Part shown: positions 35,277 to 44,062 of the stretch, one piece after another
Position numbering within the stretch: position 1 is the stretch's first letter
Layout: each line of letters starts with the position of its first letter
DNA from: Marinomonas alcarazii
GTDB taxonomy: Bacteria; Pseudomonadota; Gammaproteobacteria; Pseudomonadales; Marinomonadaceae
Reading direction: 5' to 3'
DNA: 64,000 nt
Assembly: GCF_003208215.1 (NCBI RefSeq)
Contig: NZ_QKLW01000002.1
Location: forward strand, 206,570 to 270,569
Notes under the pieces: generated by a model
Told to the model about the DNA's origin: nothing
Seen by the model: only the letters and a program-made list of their open reading frames with translations
Database searches by the model: none
Position numbers and translations under genes: made by a program

Positions 35277-35413
35277 TTATGGACTCCAAGAGGCCTTATT
35301 AACAATGTCAAAAGCAAAACAAAGAAGAGGCAAAACAGACGAAAATAGATAACGACATGAATGCTGAAATCGGAACCAAACAGGCAGCCAAAGTTGAGTT
35401 CATGGGTTATAAA

Positions 35414-35425
35414 TGAACACGTTAA
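35414..35425. promoter_or_regulatory. Weak motif A-like site upstream of the Usp-tctBA genes
   Basis: TGAACACGTTAA has two mismatches to TTAACATGTTAA. It is 138 bp upstream of the Usp gene. It is listed only because it lies in the control region of a transporter that may belong to the same regulon. Confidence 0.3.
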
Positions 35426-35477
35426 ATCTGTTTTTTACAAAGCAGTGGAGAGTGCAGTAGTCATACAAGAGTTTGCA

Positions 35478-35509
35478 GAAATATAGCCATATAATTATGG
35501 CTATATTTC
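35478..35509 (-). terminator. Hairpin after the aldehyde dehydrogenase
   Basis: A 14-bp perfect stem (GAAATATAGCCATA and complement) with a TAAT loop lies 12 bp after the ALDH stop, reading leftward. The T content sits in the stem's end. It should separate the tctC-ALDH transcript from the Usp-tctBA genes. Confidence 0.75.
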
Positions 35510-35520
35510 TGTATAAGAAC

Positions 35521-36879
35521 TTACTTCGCTCGGTTAACAACCTTACGAACCGTATTCTCTAACAACCCTTCCATACCAAATTCGACGCCCAATCCAGAAG
35601 ACTTATTACCGCCAAAAGGGACGTGAGGTAGCACTTCTGCATGGTTGTTTACCCAGACCGTTCCTGAATCAAGTTGATCAACAACCCAATCAAGCTCAGC
35701 ACAAGGCTCACCCCAAACAGAACCACCTAAAGCAAACTCTTCATGAATAGCTTTCGACATAACCTCGTTAAGATCATCGTAAGGAATAACAGGAAGCACC
35801 GGACCAAATTGTTCATGACAAACCACATCAATACTGTGTTGTGGGTCTTTAATAATAGTAGGAGCAATAAAATAACCATCTAAACCAGACGGTAGTTCTG
35901 CGGCAATAACCTCTGCTCCAGATTCACGAGCATCAGCAATCATGGCTTTCACCTTTTCATACTGATTCGCGTTTTGAACGGGTCCAAAGGTCACACCTTC
36001 TTGCATACCATTACCAACAACTTGCGCCGCGGCTATTTTTACTAAAGCATCGCATAAAGCTTCATATTTAGAACGGTGGACATAGAGGCGTTTTAAACAA
36101 GCACATGTTTGCCCCATGTTGACAAAAGACGTCATGAAAATCTTTTCAGCAATCTTCTCAACATTGGCATTTTCTAAAACAATCCCAGCATCATTACCAC
36201 CCAACTCCAGTGTTACCTTTTTCAGGTCACCAGCAACCAAAGAGGCAATACGCTTACCTACCGGTGTTGAACCAGTAAAGACCACTTTTTTAACATCAGG
36301 GTGCGATACTAAAGGTTCGCCAACTTCTCTTTCACCGATAACACACTGTACTAAGTTTGGTATTGTGTGCTCATTAATAATATCCACTAAACGAAGGGTA
36401 TTAATGGGCGTCAAAGAAGAAGGCTTAATCACCACACTATTGCCCGCACGAAGGGCTGGCATAATATGCCAAATGGCAATCATCAAAGGCCAGTTCCAAG
36501 GGGTGATGGATGCAACGACACCAACAGGCATACGATGCACCTCAACACGGCGCTCTTCACTGTCTTCCAGCACTTCTGGTTCGAGTTTTAGATCTGCATT
36601 GTAATGAGTCCACCCCACAGCGCCGCCCACTTCAAACTGAGCAAGAAACAATGGCTTTCCTTGCTCTGCTGTAATGATTGCTGCTAGCTCAGGCCCTGCC
36701 GCCTCAATGGCATTAGCAACATTATGTAAAGCTGCTGTACGCTCTTCGTGAGATTTTGCACTCCACTGCTTAAAAGCAATCTTAGATTTTTCAACAGCAC
36801 TGTTTACATCACCTGCTGTTGAAGTCTGAATCGACTTATACGTTTGCTTAGTCGCTGGATTAATAATATCTAAAGCCAT
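35521..36879 (-). CDS. Aldehyde dehydrogenase, candidate for (hydroxy)phenylacetaldehyde
   Basis: This 452-residue NAD(P)+-dependent ALDH has the general base in TLELGGNDAG and the nucleophilic Cys in NMGQTCACLKRLYV. It is slightly shorter than the usual 480-500 and starts close to the first strand. It is 52 bp after tctC, and just beside the 4-hydroxyphenylacetate hydroxylase genes, so oxidation of 4-hydroxyphenylacetaldehyde from tyramine to 4-hydroxyphenylacetate is a reasonable assignment. Sequence alone does not set the substrate. Confidence 0.8.
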   Translation of the reverse strand: MALDIINPATKQTYKSIQTSTAGDVNSAVEKSKIAFKQWSAKSHEERTAALHNVANAIEAAGPELAAIITAEQGKPLFLAQFEVGGAVGWTHYNADLKLEPEVLEDSEERRVEVHRMPVGVVASITPWNWPLMIAIWHIMPALRAGNSVVIKPSSLTPINTLRLVDIINEHTIPNLVQCVIGEREVGEPLVSHPDVKKVVFTGSTPVGKRIASLVAGDLKKVTLELGGNDAGIVLENANVEKIAEKIFMTSFVNMGQTCACLKRLYVHRSKYEALCDALVKIAAAQVVGNGMQEGVTFGPVQNANQYEKVKAMIADARESGAEVIAAELPSGLDGYFIAPTIIKDPQHSIDVVCHEQFGPVLPVIPYDDLNEVMSKAIHEEFALGGSVWGEPCAELDWVVDQLDSGTVWVNNHAEVLPHVPFGGNKSSGLGVEFGMEGLLENTVRKVVNRAK

Positions 36880-36931
36880 GTTTCCACCATTCTTTTTATT
36901 TTGAGCAATACGATGTGCAAAAAATGAATAA

Positions 36932-37888
36932 CTATTTATTCTCAGCTACTAATTTTTTTGCATTTTCAAAGTCAAGTTCGATCAACTTTTGTGCGTTTTT
37001 CGAATTTGTCCAATACACACTGGCACCGGTGTTTTCTTGTAATTTCAACACGTCAGGCGACTGAAGAGCGGTCTCTGCAATCTCTGCGATTTTGTCGATA
37101 ATCGGTTGAGGAGTGCCTTTTTTCACAAACAAACCATTCCATAAGGTTTGAGAGATTCCCGCCACCTCATTCAAAGTGGGTACATCAGGTAAAATAGACA
37201 AACGTTGGTACGTAAAAGACGTTAAAACCTTCACGTCTTTTGAATCTAAACAAGGAAGGATCTGTTGTGTCGTTGTATTGATAACATCCGCATCACCATT
37301 TGCTAATGCAGAACAATCTAATGCATCAAAAGCCGAATCAGAGGCAAATTCAAAACCTAGTTTTTTCGCGGCCTGAAACGTAACGGCAGTTGGCGTCGCT
37401 TCATAACCAAAGTGGCCTAGAGACACATCATGTGTCTTCGCATACTCAGCCAATTCGGGCAATGTACTGTATGGCGCATCGGATTTAACCGCCAAAACAA
37501 AAGGATAATCTAGAAAAATGCCAACGGGAACAAAGGCATCTGCAGCATATGGAGCATTGCCACCCACAACCTGACTGGTTACTAAGTCGACCACAAAAGA
37601 GCCAATAACACTGCCATCAGGACGAGATTGTGCAACGGTCGTTGCACCAAGCACGCCACCGCCACCAGGTTTGTTCACCACAGTCGCTGGCACACCGGTT
37701 TCTTTCGACATTTTTTCAGCAATAACACGAGTCAAAACATCTTCCAAGTCTCCTGGTGGGAATGGAACGATGAACTTAACGGGGCGATTCGGATAATTTG
37801 CCGCGTAGGTTGCCGTAGTAGCTAATGTGGAGATCACCAAGGTTGAAGCGGCCAGCGCTTTTAGAGCAAAAGATATTTGTTTTTTCAT
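36932..37888 (-). CDS. tctC: TctC/Bug-family periplasmic solute-binding protein
   Basis: The 318 residues have a signal peptide (LKALAASTLVISTLATTATYA). The mature part opens NYPNRPVKFIVPFPPGDLEDVLTR and has the family's GGGGVLG loop. It captures a carboxylate in the periplasm for TctAB. The gene order (binding protein, ALDH, terminator, Usp, tctB, tctA) places an ALDH inside the transporter set, which suggests the imported solute or its product is an aldehyde-pathway compound. It is divergent from the hydroxylase genes. Confidence 0.85.
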   Translation of the reverse strand: MKKQISFALKALAASTLVISTLATTATYAANYPNRPVKFIVPFPPGDLEDVLTRVIAEKMSKETGVPATVVNKPGGGGVLGATTVAQSRPDGSVIGSFVVDLVTSQVVGGNAPYAADAFVPVGIFLDYPFVLAVKSDAPYSTLPELAEYAKTHDVSLGHFGYEATPTAVTFQAAKKLGFEFASDSAFDALDCSALANGDADVINTTTQQILPCLDSKDVKVLTSFTYQRLSILPDVPTLNEVAGISQTLWNGLFVKKGTPQPIIDKIAEIAETALQSPDVLKLQENTGASVYWTNSKNAQKLIELDFENAKKLVAENK

Positions 37889-37947
37889 TTTTATCGTTCC
37901 TTTTTAGTAATACAGATCAAACCTACACTCTCGACCAGCCAGCTTCT

Positions 37948-37965
37948 ATGTCCCGATAGGGATAT
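37948..37965 (+). promoter_or_regulatory. 18-bp palindrome, motif B copy 2
   Basis: ATGTCCC-GATA-GGGATAT, followed by a T-run. It lies 60 bp upstream of tctC and 307 bp upstream of the hydroxylase gene. It shares 16 of 18 bases with the site at 15164-15181, which supports a common regulator for the amine-oxidase set and this locus. Confidence 0.5.
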
Positions 37966-38072
37966 TTTTTCCTCTATCGTTTTACAATTTGAGTTGGCCT
38001 TACGTTGAAACCTGTGCATCTTTGCCTAATCGTATATTTGTTATTTTGTGAACTTGAGCTGCACCAAACTAG

Positions 38073-38084
38073 TTAACATGTTCA
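38073..38084. promoter_or_regulatory. Motif A operator (one mismatch), upstream of the 4-HPA hydroxylase
   Basis: TTAACATGTTCA, 187 bp before the oxygenase ATG. It links the hydroxylase genes to the same control as hpaE and hpaG1. Confidence 0.62.
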
Positions 38085-38271
38085 TTAAATTCAAGTGTTT
38101 TTTTACTCTTGATTGCATTTTTCATAACTAACTAAAAAGTCATTCCTTAAGTCATTCCTTCGTTTCTTCCTAGAAAAGTCCTAAGTTTTGCCTGAAAAAC
38201 ACATTCCTTAAAAACCTTCAAATATCAATACTGTAAAAACTTGATATAAAAAAAATAAGAGGACACAACAA

Positions 38272-39441
38272 ATGAAACGCCAAAACCCATTGCTAGAAGA
38301 GTTACAAAAAGTATTACCTAATATCGCTAAAAACGCAGAAGAAGCAGAAAATCTTAGAAAAGTACCTGAAGAAAATATTGAGTTACTCAAAAAAATAGGA
38401 TTGCACAAAGCGTTTTTACCAAAAGTGTATGGCGGTTATGAGATATCTCTTCCAGAGTTTGGTGACTGTATTGCTGCACTTGCTGGTGCTTGTGCAAGTA
38501 CCGCTTGGGCGTTTAGCTTGCTCTGCACCCACAGCCACCAAATAGCCTTATTTCCCAAACAAGCACAGGACGATGTTTGGAAAGACGATCCTGATATGTT
38601 AGCCAGCAGCAGTATTGCTCCTTTCGGCAAATATCAAGAAACCGATGGCGGAGTCATTTTTAGCGGAGATATGCGCTGGAGCAGCGGCTGCGAGCACGCC
38701 CAATGGGCGCTTTGTGGTTTTCTAAGAGAAAATAAAGAAGGCACTAAGGATCACTGCTTCGCACTGATTCCTGCGACCGATTACAGCATCGATGATGACT
38801 GGTATTCAGCAGCCATGAAAGGCAGCGGCACTAAAACACTGGTCATACGTGACAAATTTGTACCAGAACACAGAATCCAAAAAGCCAAAGATATGATGGA
38901 AGGAAAGTCTGGCGGTTTTGGCCTATACCCAGACAGTAAGATTTTTTACGCCCCTTACCGACCTTACTTTGCATCGGGGTTCTCGGCCATCAGCTTAGGC
39001 ATTGCGGAGCGCATGCTAGAAACATTTAAAGAAGTGACTCAAGGTCGAATTCGAGCCTATACAGGTGCCAAAGTTGGGACCGCTACTCCAGCGCTATTGC
39101 GCATTGCAGAATCCACTCATCAAGTTATGGCTGCTCGTGCTTTTCTTGAGAAAACGTGGGATGAACACGCCGAATACGCTGAAGCACACCAATACCCTGA
39201 TCGAGCAAAATTAGCAGAATGGCGCACCAATCAAGCTTATGTAGTAAAAATGTGCATTGATGCGGTCGATCGTTTATTCAGCAGCATGGGCGCAAGTCAC
39301 TGGTATCTGGATAAAGAAGCACAGCGTCTATTCCGCGATAGTCACATCACAGGCGCCCACGCCTATACCGATTACGACGTTTGCGCACAAATCTTTGGGC
39401 GTGAATTGATGGGCTTAGAACCCGATCCATCTCTACTTTAA
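38272..39441 (+). CDS. 4-hydroxyphenylacetate 3-hydroxylase, oxygenase component (C2 type)
   Basis: This 389-residue flavin-dependent monooxygenase has the acyl-CoA-dehydrogenase fold (HsaA/C2-HPAH group, not the HpaB group). Visible are FLPKVYGGYEISLPEFGDCI near residue 45, the MRWSSGCEHAQWALCG active-site strand near 125-140, and the C-terminal RDSHITGAHAYTDYDV helix. It uses reduced FMN from the reductase encoded 87 bp downstream to convert 4-hydroxyphenylacetate to 3,4-dihydroxyphenylacetate, the HpaD substrate. AGAGGA precedes the ATG. The assignment leans on the reductase partner and hpa context; other phenols are possible. Confidence 0.82.
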   Translation: MKRQNPLLEELQKVLPNIAKNAEEAENLRKVPEENIELLKKIGLHKAFLPKVYGGYEISLPEFGDCIAALAGACASTAWAFSLLCTHSHQIALFPKQAQDDVWKDDPDMLASSSIAPFGKYQETDGGVIFSGDMRWSSGCEHAQWALCGFLRENKEGTKDHCFALIPATDYSIDDDWYSAAMKGSGTKTLVIRDKFVPEHRIQKAKDMMEGKSGGFGLYPDSKIFYAPYRPYFASGFSAISLGIAERMLETFKEVTQGRIRAYTGAKVGTATPALLRIAESTHQVMAARAFLEKTWDEHAEYAEAHQYPDRAKLAEWRTNQAYVVKMCIDAVDRLFSSMGASHWYLDKEAQRLFRDSHITGAHAYTDYDVCAQIFGRELMGLEPDPSLL

Positions 39442-39455
39442 TATCCGCTTTAAAG

Positions 39456-39488
39456 AGTCAGATCCCTTTACTTTTAAGGGATCTGACT
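39456..39488 (+). other. Intercistronic hairpin between hydroxylase components
   Basis: A perfect 13-bp stem (AGTCAGATCCCTT and complement) with a 7-nt loop, followed by GCTTTTAAAAAA. It lies between the oxygenase and reductase genes. It may act as a partial terminator or protect the upstream message, giving more oxygenase than reductase. Confidence 0.65.
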
Positions 39489-39528
39489 GCTTTTAAAAAA
39501 TAAATAGATAAGAACAAGAGAGAATATT

Positions 39529-40443
39529 ATGAGCTTCGACCCTAAAGAATTCCGCCGCTGCCTTGGCAATTTCGCCACAGGCGTTACCGTTATTACCGCA
39601 AAATCTGCCGATGGCACCCAAGTTGGCGTAACGGCCAACAGCTTTAACTCCGTATCGCTTGACCCGCCACTTATACTGTGGAGCATTGTCAAAACATCAA
39701 GCAGTTATGCCGTATTTGAAAATGCAGATCATTTTTCCGTTAATATTTTAGCGGCAGATCAAATCGATTTATCGAACAATTTCGCGAAACCAAGCGAGGA
39801 TAAATTTGCCAATATCGAGACGCGAAATGGTGTTGGTGGCGCACCACTATTAACGAATACCGCCGCGAACTTTCAATGCGAGAAATACCAAGTTATCGAC
39901 GGTGGTGACCACTGGATCATGATTGGCAAAGTCGTTGCATTTGAAAACTTTGGCCGCGCGCCGCTACTTTACGTACAAGGCAGTTATGCAGGGGCGATTC
40001 CTTTTACAGGGGCCAAAACACCTGCTCAAAATGTTGCCTCAGATAAAACACTGGCCCGTTTGCATGACAGTGCAATTTACCTTATGCATAAAGTGTTACA
40101 AAAAGTTCAAGAGAACTATTTGCCAAAGCAATCTTCTACTGGCCTAAGCACGAGTGAAGCTCGATTGTTACTCGTCTTAAGTGACACCGCAGGTATCACC
40201 ATTGATGATTTGACTAATTTAGTAACCATTCCATCCGTGGATGTCATTGATGGAGTTGAAAGTCTAAAAGGCTTTGGTCTGATTAACAGTGACCTTGAAC
40301 TTACAGACAAAGGCGAAGAAATGGCTGAACGCCTATGGGCCATCTCAAATCAGCAGCAATCCGATATCTTTGCCAACCTCAAAGAAGACGAATTAAACAG
40401 TTTTAAACAGCAGTTACATCAATTACTAAAACAACTGTCTTAG
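39529..40443 (+). CDS. 4-hydroxyphenylacetate 3-hydroxylase, flavin reductase component (C1 type) with MarR-like tail
   Basis: The 304 residues form two parts. Residues 1-160 are a short-chain flavin reductase domain (FRRCLGNFATGVTVITAKS, GVTANSFNSVSLDPPLILWSI). Residues about 175-304 resemble a MarR winged helix (LSTSEARLLLVLSDTAGITIDDLTNLV, SLKGFGLIN, ELTDKGEEMAERLW). This arrangement is that of Acinetobacter C1-HPAH, in which the tail binds 4-hydroxyphenylacetate and releases autoinhibition of NADH oxidation. The same ligand control is expected here. GAGAG precedes the ATG. A strong terminator follows. Confidence 0.88.
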   Translation: MSFDPKEFRRCLGNFATGVTVITAKSADGTQVGVTANSFNSVSLDPPLILWSIVKTSSSYAVFENADHFSVNILAADQIDLSNNFAKPSEDKFANIETRNGVGGAPLLTNTAANFQCEKYQVIDGGDHWIMIGKVVAFENFGRAPLLYVQGSYAGAIPFTGAKTPAQNVASDKTLARLHDSAIYLMHKVLQKVQENYLPKQSSTGLSTSEARLLLVLSDTAGITIDDLTNLVTIPSVDVIDGVESLKGFGLINSDLELTDKGEEMAERLWAISNQQQSDIFANLKEDELNSFKQQLHQLLKQLS

Positions 40444-40468
40444 TTCTCAAAGCTCATCGACCTTTACG

Positions 40469-40507
40469 ACATACATAAAAATCCCCTCGTGGGATTTTTA
40501 TGTATGT
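40469..40507 (+). terminator. Rho-independent terminator after the flavin reductase
   Basis: A 17-bp perfect stem containing AAAAATCCC/GGGATTTTT with a CTCGT loop. It separates the hydroxylase pair from hpaR. Confidence 0.88.
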
Positions 40508-40522
40508 ATAATACCTTCCTAA

Positions 40523-40534
40523 TTAACAAGTTAA
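40523..40534. promoter_or_regulatory. Motif A operator (one mismatch), upstream of hpaR
   Basis: TTAACAAGTTAA, 191 bp before hpaR and just past the preceding terminator. If motif A is the HpaR operator, this would provide autoregulation. Confidence 0.6.
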
Positions 40535-40725
40535 GTTATTGATTGCAGCAATGATCCCCACCCCACGTGATTGCCTTTGCCATCTTAGACTGTACACTTT
40601 TAGCAACCGTTACCCATAAAAATATCAGCATCGCGAAATCGTCACCGAGACCCATGCGCCAGCATTCTCTTTAGAAAACGCATTTGATACTTTAAGGTAA
40701 TATTTTTCGGAATGAATGAGATTAC

Positions 40726-41148
40726 ATGAAAAGATTAGAAGATTCCCTGACACTGCAATTATTAAGAGCACGTGAATCATCCATGACTTTTTTTAGGCCA
40801 GTACTACAAAAAGCAGGCTTTACCGAGCAACAGTGGCGAGTCTTACGTGTTTTAAATGATCATGAAGAATTAGAAGCAAAACAACTGGCGCATTTGTGTT
40901 GTATTCTCAGCCCGAGTTTAACCCGCATTATTACGCGCTTTGAAGACGATGGTTTTATAAAACGCAAAAAATCCCCTACGGATCAGCGCATCTCATTGCT
41001 TTCACTCACCCCTAAAGCAAATAAAATTGTCAAAGAATTCCGCCCGGAAGTGGATGCCGCTTACCAACGACTCAAAGACAAATTGGGAGAGGATAAGCTT
41101 AAAGAGCTCAGTCGACTGTTGAGCGATATTATTGCTTTAGAGAGTTAA
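40726..41148 (+). CDS. hpaR: MarR-family repressor of homoprotocatechuate degradation
   Basis: The 140 residues form a single MarR winged-helix domain: FTEQQWRVLRVLNDHEELEAKQLAHLCCILSPSLTRIITRFEDDGFIKRKKSPTDQR in outline spans the helix-turn-helix and wing (about 32-90). Length and N-terminal helix (LEDSLTLQLLRARESSMTFFRP) match HpaR/HpcR, which represses the meta-cleavage genes until 4-hydroxyphenylacetate or homoprotocatechuate binds. It is a single-gene unit after the hydroxylase pair. Its probable operator is the TTAACATGTTAA palindrome; this is inference. Confidence 0.85.
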   Translation: MKRLEDSLTLQLLRARESSMTFFRPVLQKAGFTEQQWRVLRVLNDHEELEAKQLAHLCCILSPSLTRIITRFEDDGFIKRKKSPTDQRISLLSLTPKANKIVKEFRPEVDAAYQRLKDKLGEDKLKELSRLLSDIIALES

Positions 41149-41171
41149 AGCAAATAATCAATTGGCAGCAA

Positions 41172-42122
41172 CTAAATAAGTTTCTGCTGGTTTTGCTTTC
41201 TCGTGACCTGTGGAGATTCATCAAAATACAGTTTATAGGCTCGGCTAAAATGTGAAGAATGATTGAATCCCCACTTATATGCGATGTCTGTGATACTCAA
41301 ATTAGCTAAATTCAAAATATCTTCACGGCTTTTTTGTAACCTTGACTGCCAAATAAACCGACTTACAGTCATGCCATTTGCTTCAAATGCTCGAGCTATT
41401 TGACGGCAAGAAACAGACAAATGATGGCTGATCATTTCTACATTTAAATTGGGGGATGTTAGTTGTTGTTCGATAAATGCCTTACATTTGAAGAACAACA
41501 AATTACGATTTTTTTGATTAAACTGGGCACCATTTAACCCAGAAAGCACCTGAATATGGTACATCACCTCTTCTGTTTTTAATTGGAAGGCATCGTAGCT
41601 ATCAGCTTTGCTTTCTAACAATCTCAAAACTGCGTTTGCCGATGACCGACCACACTGCAAGTTACGATCTATCTTAATGAGACTGTCAACGACACCAAGA
41701 TCTCTCTCGGCAATAGATCGGGGAACATCCAAAACATACATTCCCATATCATTTGGAAAACCGTGACCATAAGGCTTTGCTGTGTCGTAAATAACGATGT
41801 CACCAGGCATATGATTGGCGCTATTCACACCCTGATATGAATAGCCATTCCCCTTTGTCATCAGACAAATAAACAAGCTATCTCGACTATCCTCACCAAT
41901 ATCGATACGGCTACGTTGCACCGAATGTCGATTTGCCGTGATGTGGTTCACACTAATAATATCGCCATGAGAGTGCTGTAACTCGGCTTCTAAAGGGGAA
42001 TCTGAAGTGACTGGGCAATCGATATGAATAACATACTGGTTAATTGCCTCTTCCCAAAAGTGACGTCGAGACAATTGTTCTATATGACGAGTGGATACTC
42101 GAACTTGTCCTGAGAATGACAT
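41172..42122 (-). CDS. AraC-family regulator with FeaR-like sensor domain
   Basis: The start used is ATG 42122 (MSFSGQV), preceded by GAGGGAG at 6 nt; a longer frame to 42182 lacks a ribosome site. The 316 residues have an N-terminal AraC_binding_2-type domain (about 30-180) and a C-terminal AraC helix-turn-helix (LSITDIAYKWGFNHSSHFSRAYKLYF). FeaR of E. coli, which controls aromatic amine oxidation, has this form. It is divergent from the GMC oxidoreductase and shares a motif A site with it, so it likely activates that gene. Confidence 0.78.
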   Translation of the reverse strand: MSFSGQVRVSTRHIEQLSRRHFWEEAINQYVIHIDCPVTSDSPLEAELQHSHGDIISVNHITANRHSVQRSRIDIGEDSRDSLFICLMTKGNGYSYQGVNSANHMPGDIVIYDTAKPYGHGFPNDMGMYVLDVPRSIAERDLGVVDSLIKIDRNLQCGRSSANAVLRLLESKADSYDAFQLKTEEVMYHIQVLSGLNGAQFNQKNRNLLFFKCKAFIEQQLTSPNLNVEMISHHLSVSCRQIARAFEANGMTVSRFIWQSRLQKSREDILNLANLSITDIAYKWGFNHSSHFSRAYKLYFDESPQVTRKQNQQKLI

Positions 42123-42207
42123 AACTCCCTCGAATATAATTTTTGATTTTTTAAAGGGTAAATATCTAATAATCCAACTCAAATCATACCTCTAGGATAA
42201 AATTTAG

Positions 42208-42219
42208 TAAACATGTTAA
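42208..42219. promoter_or_regulatory. Motif A operator (one mismatch), AraC-GMC intergenic region
   Basis: TAAACATGTTAA with an extra flanking C on the right. It lies 85 bp from the AraC start and 229 bp from the GMC start. A further 8-bp inverted repeat (GAACCAAG/CTTGGTTC) is at 42361-42393. Confidence 0.6.
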
Positions 42220-42448
42220 CTAAATTACACAAAAGTGACCTCCTGTGTGTCCGCCTGAGTAAACTCTCTCGTCCCATCAAGTCAATTTTCTCTCTTAACA
42301 AAGCTCTATGCTCGTAAATACAAAAATCGAGTAGAGACTCTTGAATGATGCCCAAAAACAGAACCAAGCCTCTTTTTAGCTCAGTCTTGGTTCTCATATC
42401 ATCGTACATAAGTCTCGTTTAACAATAATAAGATCGAGAGGTTTACTT

Positions 42449-44035
42449 ATGAAATCCATTGATTTCATCGTGATTGGTGCTGGCTCATCAGGTTGCGTTA
42501 TCACACACAGATTAGTAAAAGCTGGTTTTCAAGTGGTCTTGCTAGAAGATGGCCCAAAAGACAATTCCATGTTTGTCCACATGCCAGCAACTTTTATTCG
42601 TGTCATTGGCTCAAAACGCTCTGTAGTTTATGAAAGCGAGCCTCAACCTAATGCTGGCGGCCGAAAAACTTACGTCCCCCAAGGCCGGACACTCGGTGGT
42701 GGTAGCTCTTTAAATGCCATGGTTTATATTCGTGGTCAAAAAGAAGATTACGATGATTGGGAGCAAAATGGTTGTGACGGATGGGGTTGGGATAATGTTT
42801 TAGCAGCCTTCAAACGCTCAGAAAGCCACATGCGCCTTAGTGAGCCTTTCCATGGTTCAAATGGCCCTCTGCGTGTTAGCGATACGCGTTTTCGTCACCC
42901 TCTCAGCCAAGCTTTTTTAAAAGCAGCACAACAAACAGGTATCCCTTATAACGATGACTTTAATGGTGAAAAGCAAGATGGCATTGGCTTCTATCACACA
43001 ACTACTTTTGATGGTCGTCGTGGCAGTACCGCTGCAACTTATCTAGCAGAAGTAAAGAACGCGCCAAATTTAGAAATCCGCACAGGATGCTATGTGAACA
43101 AAATTATCTTTGATGATAATAACAAGGCGACTGGCATTGAGTTACGTAATGAATCAGGCAACATAGAAATACTCTCTATGAAGAAAGAAATCATCTTAAC
43201 TGCTGGCGCATTATCAACCCCAAAAATTTTAATGCTATCTGGCATTGGTCCAAAAGAACAATTATCTAAACACGGCATATCAACACTTTACAATTCCCCT
43301 GAAGTGGGAGAAAACTACCAAGATCATTTAGAAGTCAGTATTTATGGGCGCGCTAAGCAGCCAATCAGCTTACTAGGAAGTGATAAAGGCATCAAAGCTC
43401 TATCTTATGGTTTCCAGTGGGTTTGTTTTAAAACTGGTTTATTGACATCTAACGTTGTTGAATCAGGCGGCTTTGTTGATACCAGCAATTGTGGTCGTCC
43501 TGATATTCAATTCCATGTACTGCCAACCTTAGTTGGTGACGTAGACCGCGAGCCTATTGAAGGTCATGGTATTTCAATCAATCCTTGTTTCTTAAGACCT
43601 AAATCCCGAGGATTCGCCCGCCTACGCAGCGCCGACCCGACCGACTCAATGATTTTCGAAAGCGGTGCTCTATCACACCGTGACGACGTAGATACGCTCA
43701 TTCGTGGCGTCAAACTGGCACGCAAGATTATACGAGCACCTGCAATGGCTGAACTAATCAGTGAAGAGCTTCGCCCCTCTGCCAAAGAAGATATTTCAGA
43801 TGCAGAAATCGAAGCTCATATTCGAAGCCATGCAAAAACGGTATACCACCCTGTCGGAACCTGTCGTATGGGCTCTGACGAAAATGCCGTTGTCGACACC
43901 AAACTCCGCGTTAACGGTGTAAAAGGCGTGCGCATATGTGATGCCTCTATTATGCCAACCATAGTATCAGGTAATACTAATGCCCCGACCATTATGATCG
44001 CAGAGCGTTGTGCTGAATTTATTCTCAATGACTAA
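42449..44035 (+). CDS. GMC-family FAD alcohol oxidoreductase
   Basis: This 528-residue GMC oxidoreductase has the FAD Rossmann motif VIGAGSSGCVI at residues 7-17, the GMC signature GRTLGGGSSLNAMVYIRG near 87-104, and the catalytic His region YHPVGTCRMG near the C terminus. It oxidises a primary alcohol to an aldehyde. The family includes choline and benzyl/aryl-alcohol enzymes. In this catabolic setting an aryl-alcohol such as tyrosol is a fair guess, with the ALDH at 46507 or 35521 finishing the oxidation. GAGAGG precedes the ATG. The MFS gene follows by 27 bp. Confidence 0.82.
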   Translation: MKSIDFIVIGAGSSGCVITHRLVKAGFQVVLLEDGPKDNSMFVHMPATFIRVIGSKRSVVYESEPQPNAGGRKTYVPQGRTLGGGSSLNAMVYIRGQKEDYDDWEQNGCDGWGWDNVLAAFKRSESHMRLSEPFHGSNGPLRVSDTRFRHPLSQAFLKAAQQTGIPYNDDFNGEKQDGIGFYHTTTFDGRRGSTAATYLAEVKNAPNLEIRTGCYVNKIIFDDNNKATGIELRNESGNIEILSMKKEIILTAGALSTPKILMLSGIGPKEQLSKHGISTLYNSPEVGENYQDHLEVSIYGRAKQPISLLGSDKGIKALSYGFQWVCFKTGLLTSNVVESGGFVDTSNCGRPDIQFHVLPTLVGDVDREPIEGHGISINPCFLRPKSRGFARLRSADPTDSMIFESGALSHRDDVDTLIRGVKLARKIIRAPAMAELISEELRPSAKEDISDAEIEAHIRSHAKTVYHPVGTCRMGSDENAVVDTKLRVNGVKGVRICDASIMPTIVSGNTNAPTIMIAERCAEFILND

Positions 44036-44062
44036 TAACAATAACGAACGAGAGATCTAAAA

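Larger units (their letters stand above)
37889..38271. other. Divergent control region between tctC and the 4-HPA hydroxylase genes
   Basis: These 383 bp contain no gene. They hold motif B at 37948-37965, a near-exact motif A operator at 38073-38084, and a short direct repeat (AAGTCATTCCTT followed by AAGTCATTCCTT, about 38138-38162). It is the only region in the window where both palindromes occur. Confidence 0.6.

Noticed and set aside
36116..36604. 162-residue rightward open frame
   Set aside because: It is antisense to the ALDH gene, whose motifs are intact; no family match is visible.
38138..38162. Two tandem AAGTCATTCCTT copies as a regulatory repeat
   Set aside because: It is only a two-copy tandem duplication with no match elsewhere; recorded within the intergenic feature but not claimed as a site.
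42179..42409. 76-residue leftward frame before the AraC gene
   Set aside because: It covers the operator and promoter region, has no ribosome site, and its product is not recognisable.
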